A model generated the notes under the pieces. That model made no database searches. It had not been told where the DNA came from and saw nothing but the letters and a program-made list of their open reading frames with translations. This document shows, in pieces, positions 1-6,638 of a stretch of DNA of 44,797 nucleotides (the stretch's first letter is position 1; every line of letters starts with the position of its first letter). The stretch covers positions 1 through 44,797 of the IMG/VR virus record IMGVR_UViG_3300037245_001268, one strand, 5' to 3'. The DNA comes from a virus. The position numbers and the translations under genes are program-made.

Positions 1-127
1 CCGACCCTGCCACGGAAAACGGCGCAGGGGTATTTCAATCCTCCGACGTACAATCCGTTTCTCCCCGTTTGTCTTTTTTTCTGTATAATTTTTTAGGAGG
101 GTAGATGTCGCCATTACTGGCAGGACT
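1..127. repeat. Terminal direct repeat (left copy; right copy 44671-44797)
   Basis: Bases 1-127 are identical to 44671-44797. An exact repeat of 127 bases matches a common large assembler k-mer, so this is most simply the overlap left when a circular or circularly permuted genome is assembled. It includes a CCCTGC/GCAGGG hairpin (5-10 with 24-29) and a TATAAT-like box (84-89). A true short terminal repeat is possible but less likely. The right copy begins directly after a G10-ACC-G7 tract. Confidence 0.95.
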
Positions 128-209
128 GTTAGGGGGCGTTGCAGGGCTCGTAGTGGGCGTTGTGATCATTCTCCTCGCAGAGAGGGCCGCATTTCGATTT
201 CCGTGGTAG
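105..209 (+). CDS. Small single-pass membrane protein (34 aa)
   Basis: This short gene starts at an ATG preceded by TAGGAGGG (94-101) and ends at TAG. The product is almost entirely one hydrophobic glycine/valine/leucine-rich helix, followed by a short charged tail (AERAAFRFPW). It would sit in the inner membrane. No family is recognised. A TATAAT-like sequence lies at 84-89 but has no good -35 partner, so the gene is probably read through from the small-terminase promoter across the circular junction. Its size and single helix are compatible with a small holin-like or regulatory membrane peptide, but nothing proves this. Confidence 0.55.
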   Translation: MSPLLAGLLGGVAGLVVGVVIILLAERAAFRFPW

Positions 210-225
210 TAGGGAGGGCTTACCT

Positions 226-714
226 GTGGACATGAAGTATGGCTATGATATGAGTCCTGCGGAGGCCAGCGGTGCCGTAGAGACGATGAGGCATAAGTGT
301 CGGGTGTCAGAGTTTCTGGGGCTGTTCGTCATGCAGGTATTGTCCCGGGCATCGGAACACGACAATTCCAAAGTCGGGCCGGAAGAGCTCACGGGATTCG
401 GGGAAGCCACGGCGAGACTGAAAGGCCTCACCTATGGGAGTCCTGAATACGAAGCGTCTGCGGAAGACCTGAAGGTGCTCATAAAAGGCCACTACAGCCG
501 TAATAGCCACCATGTAGAGCACCACGAGAACGGCATCAACGATTTTGACCTCTTTGACCTTGTCGAGATGCTTGCGGACTGGAAGGCCGCGACTGAACGA
601 CACGACGATGGAGACTTAGGGACGTCCATCACCAAAAACGCCGCATCCAAGAACATCACTCCTCAACTTAAGGGGATTCTGCGGAACACGGCTGAGTTCA
701 TGGGTTGGCTATGA
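226..714 (+). CDS. DUF5662-like phage protein
   Basis: The 162-aa product has the histidine-rich signature I associate with the DUF5662 family of phage proteins: HDNSK near residues 45-49, then NSHHVEHHENG, then an acidic stretch ending in a LADWKAA motif. The closely spaced His/Asp residues look like a metal site of the HD-phosphohydrolase kind, but no activity is known for this family. The GTG start at 226 is chosen because AGGGAGG (211-217) lies at good spacing; ATG 232 is an in-frame alternative. The stop overlaps the next start (ATGA). It stands first in a run of small unassigned genes upstream of the terminase. Confidence 0.65.
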   Translation: MDMKYGYDMSPAEASGAVETMRHKCRVSEFLGLFVMQVLSRASEHDNSKVGPEELTGFGEATARLKGLTYGSPEYEASAEDLKVLIKGHYSRNSHHVEHHENGINDFDLFDLVEMLADWKAATERHDDGDLGTSITKNAASKNITPQLKGILRNTAEFMGWL

Positions 715-914
715 AACAATCCCCGGAGCTTTCGATAGTAGAGCACGAGAAAGGACAGGGGCTTGAGGTAAGGTGGACGAATGGGAACCTGATCGAGCGG
801 AAATGCGCGGCGTTCGTGGACAAGCGAGATACAGCTTTGCAGGCGGCGAAACACCTGATAGAGCTTGCCAGTCATATAATCGAGGTCGTTTCGGTCGACC
901 ACAAGGAGGAATGA
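711..914 (+). CDS. Hypothetical protein (67 aa)
   Basis: The start is ATG 711, which overlaps the stop of the preceding gene (ATGA), as in most neighbours. A TTG six bases upstream is possible but less attractive. The product appears to have a beta strand-rich first half (LEVRWTNGNLIERKCAAFVD) and a helical second half ending in charged residues. I recognise no family. Tight coupling to the genes on both sides suggests co-expression in the small-gene run after the terminase small subunit. Confidence 0.55.
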   Translation: MKQSPELSIVEHEKGQGLEVRWTNGNLIERKCAAFVDKRDTALQAAKHLIELASHIIEVVSVDHKEE

Positions 915-915
915 A

Positions 916-1113
916 ATGGGATGCTTTGACCTGATGTGCATAGGGGCTACAGGCTCGGTCTTGTCGTTGTCTAAGGCATCCATGACGGGCGAGTTCGGTT
1001 CTATTGAAGGCAACGAAATAAGTTTGACTCAAACCCCATCGAAGCCCCTACTTGGAGAAACCTACGATTACCCTGACGAAAGACCAGTACCACAGGAGGA
1101 TATTGACTCATGA
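916..1113 (+). CDS. Hypothetical protein (65 aa)
   Basis: An ATG preceded by AAGGAGGA (902-909) opens this short gene. The sequence MGCFDLMCIGATGSV begins with Met-Gly-Cys and a hydrophobic patch but lacks a convincing lipobox. The C-terminal third is proline- and acid-rich (PDERPVPQEDIDS) and probably disordered. The stop overlaps the next ATG. No family is recognised. Confidence 0.5.
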   Translation: MGCFDLMCIGATGSVLSLSKASMTGEFGSIEGNEISLTQTPSKPLLGETYDYPDERPVPQEDIDS

Positions 1114-1325
1114 AAACCTTACAGGTCGTGCATACGCATCCTACGGACAAATCAGGGGTTCTCGAAATCACGCTCGAGTTCCAGGACTCTCAGGACGCGC
1201 TCAAGCGTGGTGGAGGAGATGTCACGATCGTCAAGGGGTTCTTTGGGAAGAATGACCCTGAAGGAGCCGTGGCGAGAGAATTGAGGAATATGGCGGACAA
1301 GATTGACCCGCCTGCGGGGGACTGA
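1110..1325 (+). CDS. Hypothetical protein (71 aa)
   Basis: The ATG overlaps the upstream stop (ATGA) and is preceded by CAGGAGG. The predicted fold is mixed alpha/beta: a strand (KTLQVVHTHP), a strand with alternating charges (VLEITLEFQD), and a C-terminal amphipathic helix. No motif is recognised. It is the last clear gene before the structured noncoding stretch 1364-1680. Confidence 0.5.
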   Translation: MKTLQVVHTHPTDKSGVLEITLEFQDSQDALKRGGGDVTIVKGFFGKNDPEGAVARELRNMADKIDPPAGD

Positions 1326-1327
1326 AG

Positions 1328-1363
1328 ATGGCAAAGAAGCGTAAGAAGAAAAAGGGATACTGA
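1328..1363 (+). CDS. Possible 11-residue Lys/Arg micropeptide
   Basis: An ATG directly after the preceding stop opens an 11-codon frame, MAKKRKKKKGY, followed by TGA. Eight of the 11 residues are Lys, Arg or Tyr. The ribosome site is weak (GGGGGACTGAAG). It could be a leader peptide for the structured RNA that starts six bases later, or chance. Translation is unproven. Confidence 0.2.
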   Translation: MAKKRKKKKGY

Positions 1364-1368
1364 GATAT

Positions 1369-1495
1369 GCTAGCGTGGGGTTTTGGTCGGATATCGCCGA
1401 GAGGAATAATTCTGTTTTCCTATACACACTCCACATTGGACGTGCGACGAGTTCCTTGCCAGAGGATGTTGCCGACACTCTACGCTAGCTTTTTT
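1369..1495 (+). ncRNA. Candidate structured RNA with intrinsic-terminator end
   Basis: GCTAGCGTGGGGT (1369-1381) pairs with 1477-1489 as 13 consecutive base pairs, two of them G-U. After a four-base bulge the helix continues with GTCGG (1386-1390) against CCGAC (1472-1476). The closing helix is followed at once by six Ts (1490-1495), as in a Rho-independent terminator. The enclosed ~80 nt contains a possible AGGAA/TTCCT hairpin and no reading frame of note. No known RNA family is recognised. A terminator enclosing such a large domain suggests a functional RNA rather than a simple stop signal. Confidence 0.6.
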
Positions 1496-1505
1496 AACCG
1501 CATCT

Positions 1506-1657
1506 GTGCTACGGCTGATACTGGTGAGTGCGTGGCAAGGTAGTAGAAGCACCGGGAGCTTGCGGGAGGTCATGGCCAGCCCGCAACGTTCCTAGAGGGA
1601 GGTGAGCCTGATCGCGGTATACAGCGTTTCAGGTCGGAGCAGGGTGGGGAATCCTGC
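1506..1657 (+). other. Hairpin-dense noncoding leader before the pre-terminase gene
   Basis: No gene is seen between 1364 and 1686. After the RNA described separately, four further stems follow in tandem: GTGCT/AGCAC (1506-1510 with 1548-1552); TTGCGGG/CCCGCAA (1560-1566 with 1580-1586); CCTGA/TCAGG with inner CGC/GCG (1607-1611 with 1629-1633, and 1613-1615 with 1624-1626); and GCAGG/CCTGC (1639-1643 with 1653-1657). The gene at 1687 begins 29 bases later behind a strong AAGGAGG. The stretch may be a 5' leader or a second structured RNA. No tRNA signature is present. Confidence 0.45.
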
Positions 1658-1686
1658 CAGATGCTTTTTACTAGAAAGGAGGCTTT

Positions 1687-2085
1687 ATGCCGTCGTTTAG
1701 ACCGGAGCCGGGCGAGAGGGCGCAGAGGAGAATCATTGATTGGAACCAGCCGGCGGACGCGATCGTACCGAGTTGTCCGCTGCGGAAACTCGATGAGAAC
1801 CGTACCGCCTTGTCGTGCGAGACGTGCGTGGCGTTTCGAGGGAAACGCGACGACTCAGAGCGCGAGATCGTGGAATACCAGAAGACAGTCGGTCTAGCGC
1901 GTTTCGACCGAGCGCACCTTGTCATCTGCGCTATGGATAAACTGCCTGACGCCCTGAGACCAAAGGCCGGGAAGACAACCCGCCAGAGGAACCAGGAGGC
2001 CAAGGCGTCGCAGGCTTCAAAGAGCCGGGCTACTGCGAGGAAAAAGAAGAGTGGGACTTCAGAAACGGGCGGAAAGACAGATTAA
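1687..2085 (+). CDS. Small Cys-motif, basic-tail protein upstream of TerL
   Basis: The 132-aa product carries cysteines in the arrangement CPL...SCETC...VICA (residues ~30-82), compatible with a small zinc-binding fold. Its C-terminal ~45 residues are rich in Lys, Arg, Ser and Thr and low in complexity, a typical nucleic-acid-binding tail. The ATG follows AAGGAGG. The 3' end overlaps the TerL start by 35 bases, so translation is probably coupled. The position invites a terminase-partner role, but a better small-terminase candidate (HTH protein) lies at 44172. I recognise no family. Confidence 0.55.
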   Translation: MPSFRPEPGERAQRRIIDWNQPADAIVPSCPLRKLDENRTALSCETCVAFRGKRDDSEREIVEYQKTVGLARFDRAHLVICAMDKLPDALRPKAGKTTRQRNQEAKASQASKSRATARKKKSGTSETGGKTD

Positions 2086-3712
2086 GCGGACTGAGGGCGG
2101 TATAGCCGACCCTCAAGGCCGTGAAACGGGGATCATCGACCAGTGGCGCGATGATCCCGAGCTATTCGTTCGTGAAGCCATCGGCGTCAATGAGAAGACG
2201 CGGCGTGGTCTTGTCATCTCGGATCAGCAGAAAGAGGGTTTGCGGGAACTCGGGAAACTCACCCGGGCGAAGTACAAGCTGTGGCTCTCTGAGAATCGTC
2301 CCGAACTCAATGTCGTTCGCACTGAAGAGGAGATTGAGTACGCAAAGAAGGATGGGATTTCGATTATGTCCGGTAAGGGTACCGGCAAGGATGCGTTCGG
2401 CGCGTGGGCGATCATCTGGTTTATGTCCTGTTTCCCCTTTCCGAAACTCCCATGTACCGCTACCAGCGCCAGTCAGCTTGAGTCTGTGCTCTGGTCAGAG
2501 GTATCGAAGTGGCTGCACCTTCAGGACGAGGACGGGAACTATGTCTGCATCGTGCGTGACGACTTCGATCTTCAGGCCAAGCGTATGTACTACAACAAGT
2601 TACCGAAGAAACAGAGGGGTAAGGAGTGGTTCGCTGAGGCCCGCTCGGTCAATAAGCACGACTCTCAGGAAGCTCAGGCTCAGTGTCTCGCAGGGCGGCA
2701 TACCGATTATATGATGTACGTGGTTGATGAGGCGTCCGCCGTGCCGGATCCTGTGTTCACAATCTTTGAAGGTGGTCTTACGCAGAAGTGTAATATCATC
2801 CTCATGATCTTCAACCCCACTCAGCGGAGCGGGTTCGCATACAAATCTCACTTCGGTACCGAAGAGGCGAAAACCCCGTGGATTCGGTTGCACTGGGATT
2901 CTGAGAAGTCCCCCCTTGTCTCCCGGACACAGGTTCAAAAGATGGAGGACAAGTACGGTCGAGAGAGCAACACTTTCCGCGTGCAGGTCCGGGGACTTCC
3001 TCCGACCGTTGATGACGACACCTTGATACCTGATGACTGGGTGTATTCTGCAATCGAGAAGCACGAGGATATGATCCCGTCCAAGAGCGATCCTGTAATC
3101 ATGGGGGTAGACCCGGCTCTTGGCGGTGGGGCTGAAGCTGTGATAACTGTCCGCAAGGGTCCGAAGCAAACCGACCAGTGGATTTATCCCATCATCGCAG
3201 ATCACAAAGAGCTCGGGGCTCATGTGGTTAACAAGGCGAACGATGTCGAAGCCGATGCTATTTTCATTGATACGATTGGCATTGGTTCAAGCGTGTACAC
3301 CTACGTACAGGATTTCTACAGCCGATCGAAAACACACTCGGTAGATGTTCGGCGGTCCTCGAGCGATGAGAGTAAGTACGCTCGGCTCCGTGACGAAATA
3401 TGGTGGAACATGCGTGAACGTTTCCGGGCAGGGACGATTTCTATTCTTGACGATGAGATATTGCGTGGTCAGTTGAATAGCATCAAAATTATGTCGCCTG
3501 ATGCGAAAGGTAGGACACGCATCGAAGACAAAAGAGATTATACGCGGCGTGCCGGCGGAGGAAACCTTGACAGGGCTGACGCACTCATGTTAACTTTCCG
3601 TATGAATGATGAATTCTTGAGGACATCAAAAGAGCAGGACGATGAGGACGCTTACGAGCGAGAGCCGATGGGCGTGGGTGTTCACGATGAATTTGGGTGG
3701 ATGGGATCATGA
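2051..3712 (+). CDS. terL: Terminase large subunit (ATPase-nuclease)
   Basis: This 553-aa protein is the packaging motor that cuts and pumps phage DNA into the prohead through the portal. The Walker A motif SGKGTGKD is at residues 107-114 and the Walker B YVVDEAS near 213-219, with the acidic pair at 216-217. A probable coupling motif, FNPT, is at 244-247. The C-terminal RNase H-like nuclease shows its acidic residues in MGVDPALGGG (D344), AIFIDTIGIG (D397) and NLDRADAL (D497/D500). Length and domain order match podoviral and siphoviral TerL proteins. The GTG start at 2051 overlaps the preceding gene by 35 bases; the stop overlaps the next ATG. The assignment is firm, the exact start less so. 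Confidence 0.95.
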   Translation: MGLQKRAERQIKRTEGGIADPQGRETGIIDQWRDDPELFVREAIGVNEKTRRGLVISDQQKEGLRELGKLTRAKYKLWLSENRPELNVVRTEEEIEYAKKDGISIMSGKGTGKDAFGAWAIIWFMSCFPFPKLPCTATSASQLESVLWSEVSKWLHLQDEDGNYVCIVRDDFDLQAKRMYYNKLPKKQRGKEWFAEARSVNKHDSQEAQAQCLAGRHTDYMMYVVDEASAVPDPVFTIFEGGLTQKCNIILMIFNPTQRSGFAYKSHFGTEEAKTPWIRLHWDSEKSPLVSRTQVQKMEDKYGRESNTFRVQVRGLPPTVDDDTLIPDDWVYSAIEKHEDMIPSKSDPVIMGVDPALGGGAEAVITVRKGPKQTDQWIYPIIADHKELGAHVVNKANDVEADAIFIDTIGIGSSVYTYVQDFYSRSKTHSVDVRRSSSDESKYARLRDEIWWNMRERFRAGTISILDDEILRGQLNSIKIMSPDAKGRTRIEDKRDYTRRAGGGNLDRADALMLTFRMNDEFLRTSKEQDDEDAYEREPMGVGVHDEFGWMGS

Positions 3713-4014
3713 CAGACAAAAGGAGACAGTGGGGTAAGGTCGAGTTGTGGGTTGCTGCCGAGGGCGATGAGATCAGGAAATTCAGCGTGGTCGGCAGGAA
3801 GGAAGTTCACTTTCAGGGCCAGACATTCTTCGAGGAAGAAAATCACGACAGCAGATTTCCTATCAAGGCAGATAGCATCGAGCAGGCCATCAAGGGATTC
3901 GATGCGGCGGCGGAAGTAGCTCACGCTGACCTCAAGAAAAAACTTAAACCGGGTCTCTATATTCCACCGGAAAAACTAATCGTTGGGGGTAACGGAAAGA
4001 GGAGGGATACGTAA
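3709..4014 (+). CDS. Hypothetical protein (101 aa) between TerL and portal
   Basis: ATG 3709 overlaps the TerL stop (ATGA); a Met four codons upstream is less likely. The 101-aa product is charged and soluble. It has an N-terminal strand-rich part (VELWVAAEGDEIRKFSVVG), an AIKGFDAAAEVAHADLKKKL helix, and a C-terminal phrase PGLYIPPEKLIVGG. No family is recognised. Its position between TerL and portal suggests a packaging or virion role, but nothing more specific can be said. Confidence 0.6.
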   Translation: MTDKRRQWGKVELWVAAEGDEIRKFSVVGRKEVHFQGQTFFEEENHDSRFPIKADSIEQAIKGFDAAAEVAHADLKKKLKPGLYIPPEKLIVGGNGKRRDT

Positions 4015-4247
4015 TGGGTAAATCGAAAGTGCCGAAAGAAACAGTCCCGAAGTTCGATCAACACCTGACCTTGAAGGGTAAAAACGTCATGACGGAGGGC
4101 AAGGTAGATGATACCGTTACGCTGACCGTCAAAGGTAAAATCACAGAAGTCAGTCGTAACGAGTGGGATGACAACAAACTCTCTCAGACCATCGGTATCT
4201 CCAGCGTAGAAGTTATCAAAGCCCCGGATCCCGGGAGGATGAGCTAA
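4014..4247 (+). CDS. Hypothetical protein (77 aa)
   Basis: The ATG shares one base with the preceding stop (TAATG). The product is a small beta-rich protein. Its strand pattern VDDTVTLTVKGKITEVSRNEWDD followed by QTIGISSVEVIK resembles a single small beta-barrel, a fold common in phage accessory proteins and in single-strand-binding-like modules, but I cannot name a family. It ends on the portal start codon (one-base overlap). Confidence 0.55.
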   Translation: MGKSKVPKETVPKFDQHLTLKGKNVMTEGKVDDTVTLTVKGKITEVSRNEWDDNKLSQTIGISSVEVIKAPDPGRMS

Positions 4248-6403
4248 TGCCTGACGTTCTCAAGACGAGCAAAGACAACGGCCACTGGCATCTCGTCTAC
4301 CAGACCGAACAAACTGGAACCGGTTATACGTCGATCGACAAAGGGCACGGGCATACGCTTGCACTGCCGATCGTACAGGAAGCCGTACTTGATCCGGGGA
4401 CCGGCGACGTCGTACAGCCCCCGGTGTTTGGTGAGGACTGGGTTATGAACCCCGCCGAGGATGGCCACACGCATCTGACCGAACCCGTAGAGATCGTTAA
4501 ACCAAAAACGGAAGACGAAGAGAAGACACGTAATGCGTTCTTCAAAAACTATACAGAGATCGAGGAAAACGAGCGGGTGTCATACGATCGCGCTATCGAG
4601 GCCGAGGAATTCGTTGCTGGCGAGCAGTGGAAGGACACCACGAAGAAACGTCTTGAGGGACAGGACCGTGCGGCTCTCGTTCTCAATGAGATTCAACCAA
4701 AGATAGATTTGCTGTCAGGGCATCAGCGCAAGAACCGAATGGACATCCGGTATCTGCCCGTCGAGGGTAGCGACAACATGGGTGCAGACATCATGAACCT
4801 CGTAGTCAAGAATATCGCATCGCAGAATACACTCATTGCGGAAGAGAGCGAGATATTCAACGACCAAACGATCGCCGGCAGGGGAAACATCAATGTCGAT
4901 GTCAGTTTCGACGAGAACATCGAGGGCGACATTAAAGTCGAGTGGTTCCCGTGGCAGGACGTTCTTTACGGCCCGCATTACCGTAAGGATTTGCGAGACC
5001 TCGAGGTGCTATACAAACGGCAGTGGTGGGCTTACAGTAAAGCGTCGGAGTGGTGGCCTGACAAGGCCGACGACATCGACCAACAGTTCATCGCAGACCG
5101 AGGAGTCCCGTCGGATGGCGTGACCGTCACGCCTGGAAAACAATACGACACCCCTCAGAAAAATGATGGAGCCGATCTCGGAATCGCCATCGACAAGATC
5201 ATGAACGCTACCAAGAAAACCGTGCTCGTTCTCGAACGGTGGCTGAAGACATACAAGACGCTTGACATTCTGGTGCACGCAGAAGATGGTTTTTTCCTGA
5301 GCGCAGAGGACTGGGAGAAAGAGGCGATCGCCAAGGCGCGTGATCTGGCCGGATTTAAGATCGTCAAGAAACGTGTTACCAGAATGAGAATCACAACGTT
5401 TGCCGGCAAGGTGAAAGTTGGCGATGACAAGCCTGATCTTGCGGTTCAGGATTTCTACATGATTGCCGTGTACTGTAAGTTGCGGAGATCGAAGAACGGC
5501 AAAGGGAATTGGTGGGGCAAGGTCGCCCCGGCAATGGATCCGCAGCGGAATATGAATAAGCGTGAGAGTCAGATGACGGATATTCTCAACAAAGTCGCCG
5601 CATACGGATACTACATTGACCACGAGACTTTCCCGAGCAAACGAGAGGAGCGAAACTTTAGAGCGAACTCCTCGAGGCCCGGGTTCGTACAGAAAGTCAG
5701 GAGTACCGATCGGTTGCCGAAAAAAGAGGAGGGCGTTAACTTCCCGTCTGAGATGGCGAACATGATTGCCATAGATCGCCAGGCGTTGTTTGAGATCATG
5801 AACGTGCCACCGGCAATGCTTGGCCTCGATAGCGGTGCCGAAAGTGGCGTGGCGATCGTGGAGAAAAGACGTCAGGGTCTTACGGGTAATGAGTTCCTGT
5901 TTGATAACATGGCGATCGCAAAACGGAAACTCGGTAAGTTACTCGCAGCCCTCGTTCAGCAGATATACACAGCACAGAGAGTTTTCCGCATTATTCAGAG
6001 TGTGGCGATGCAGGCATCGGCCGATCCGATGAGTCCGACACAGCCGAATATCGGCGGGAAGCCCGCAGCGGACTACACGCTCGAGGAAATACAGGAAGTG
6101 CTCGACAACAACGATCTGACCAAGTACGACATCGAGGTCTCGGCGTCGCCGTGGTCGTCCACGATGAGGCGTGCTACGTTGAGCGAGTGGAGCACATTGG
6201 CGCAACACGGGTTCCCAGTGCCTCCGCAATTCCTACTTGATCTCACTGATCTACCGCAGGCCCAGAAGGAGAAAGTGGGTCAGATGATCGCAGAGCAGAA
6301 AGAGCGTCAAGAGAAACTGGAAAATGCGAAGATCAATTCCGAAGTCGCAAAGAGTCAGATCGCGGCGCAGAGCAAAAAGGAAGGTGGCGGCGGTGGTGGC
6401 TAA
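4247..6403 (+). CDS. P22-type portal protein with H-x-H N-terminal extension
   Basis: The 718-aa product has the hallmarks of P22-like portals: a helical start with an EQW motif (EFVAGEQW), the phrase LNEIQPKIDLLSGHQRKNR, then PWQDVLYGP and a long helical C-terminus. Portals form the dodecameric ring at the unique vertex through which DNA enters and leaves. Before the conserved part lies an unusual ~95-residue extension with three H-x-H motifs (HWH 13-15, HGH 34-36, HTH 74-76), each beginning Gly-His, a likely metal-binding pattern. The C-terminus is low-complexity (KKEGGGGGG). It follows the terminase genes directly, the usual order. Confidence 0.88.
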   Translation: MPDVLKTSKDNGHWHLVYQTEQTGTGYTSIDKGHGHTLALPIVQEAVLDPGTGDVVQPPVFGEDWVMNPAEDGHTHLTEPVEIVKPKTEDEEKTRNAFFKNYTEIEENERVSYDRAIEAEEFVAGEQWKDTTKKRLEGQDRAALVLNEIQPKIDLLSGHQRKNRMDIRYLPVEGSDNMGADIMNLVVKNIASQNTLIAEESEIFNDQTIAGRGNINVDVSFDENIEGDIKVEWFPWQDVLYGPHYRKDLRDLEVLYKRQWWAYSKASEWWPDKADDIDQQFIADRGVPSDGVTVTPGKQYDTPQKNDGADLGIAIDKIMNATKKTVLVLERWLKTYKTLDILVHAEDGFFLSAEDWEKEAIAKARDLAGFKIVKKRVTRMRITTFAGKVKVGDDKPDLAVQDFYMIAVYCKLRRSKNGKGNWWGKVAPAMDPQRNMNKRESQMTDILNKVAAYGYYIDHETFPSKREERNFRANSSRPGFVQKVRSTDRLPKKEEGVNFPSEMANMIAIDRQALFEIMNVPPAMLGLDSGAESGVAIVEKRRQGLTGNEFLFDNMAIAKRKLGKLLAALVQQIYTAQRVFRIIQSVAMQASADPMSPTQPNIGGKPAADYTLEEIQEVLDNNDLTKYDIEVSASPWSSTMRRATLSEWSTLAQHGFPVPPQFLLDLTDLPQAQKEKVGQMIAEQKERQEKLENAKINSEVAKSQIAAQSKKEGGGGGG

Positions 6404-6536
6404 GGACTGGAAAAGACTTTTGGTTGAAGTATTGAAAAAACTTGCTATTATTAAATCTGATTTTACAGGCAAGATAGAATTGCACATGAACGAAGGAGGT
6501 ATAACTTGCGTTAACAAGACAGAGACGTTGCGATAA
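6396..6536 (+). CDS. DUF2292/YezD-like small protein (46 aa)
   Basis: GTG 6396 overlaps the end of the portal gene by eight bases and follows a GGTGG-rich ribosome site. The product has an N-terminal Lys-rich amphipathic helix and then FTGKIELHMNEGGITCVNK. This resembles the DUF2292/YezD pattern (G-x-I-x-L...-D/E-G-x-I...-E-x-x-R) of small bacterial proteins of unknown function. The frame is clearly more A+T-rich than the genes on either side, which may mark a recent insertion. A strong terminator follows. Confidence 0.45.
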   Translation: MAKDWKRLLVEVLKKLAIIKSDFTGKIELHMNEGGITCVNKTETLR

Positions 6537-6575
6537 CGGTTAGTGTTTAACCCGCATTGGGCGGGAACTGAATAA

Positions 6576-6613
6576 CCCGGAGATGGAATAGTCAACCATC
6601 TTCGGGATTTTTT
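6576..6613 (+). terminator. Intrinsic terminator before scaffold gene
   Basis: CCCGGAGATGG (6576-6586) pairs with CCATCTTCGGG (6596-6606), 11 base pairs including one G-U, with a nine-base loop and then A-T6. This is a strong Rho-independent terminator between portal and scaffold. As the capsid genes follow without an obvious promoter, it may be partial, or antiterminated. A smaller CCGC/GCGG hairpin lies just upstream (6551-6565). Confidence 0.8.
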
Positions 6614-6638
6614 GTGACTGAACTTATGGAGGTGTAGC

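Noticed and set aside
1607-1657. tRNA gene in the 1.5-1.68 kb gap
   Set aside because: Hairpins are present but there is no GTTCRANNC T-loop and no acceptor pairing.
1687-2085. Terminase small subunit at 1687
   Set aside because: Position fits, but the protein has Cys motifs and a disordered basic tail rather than an HTH; the protein at 44172 fits better.
2600-3223. 207-codon minus-strand frame inside TerL
   Set aside because: TerL motifs are clearly encoded on the plus strand here; the antisense frame has no recognisable domain.
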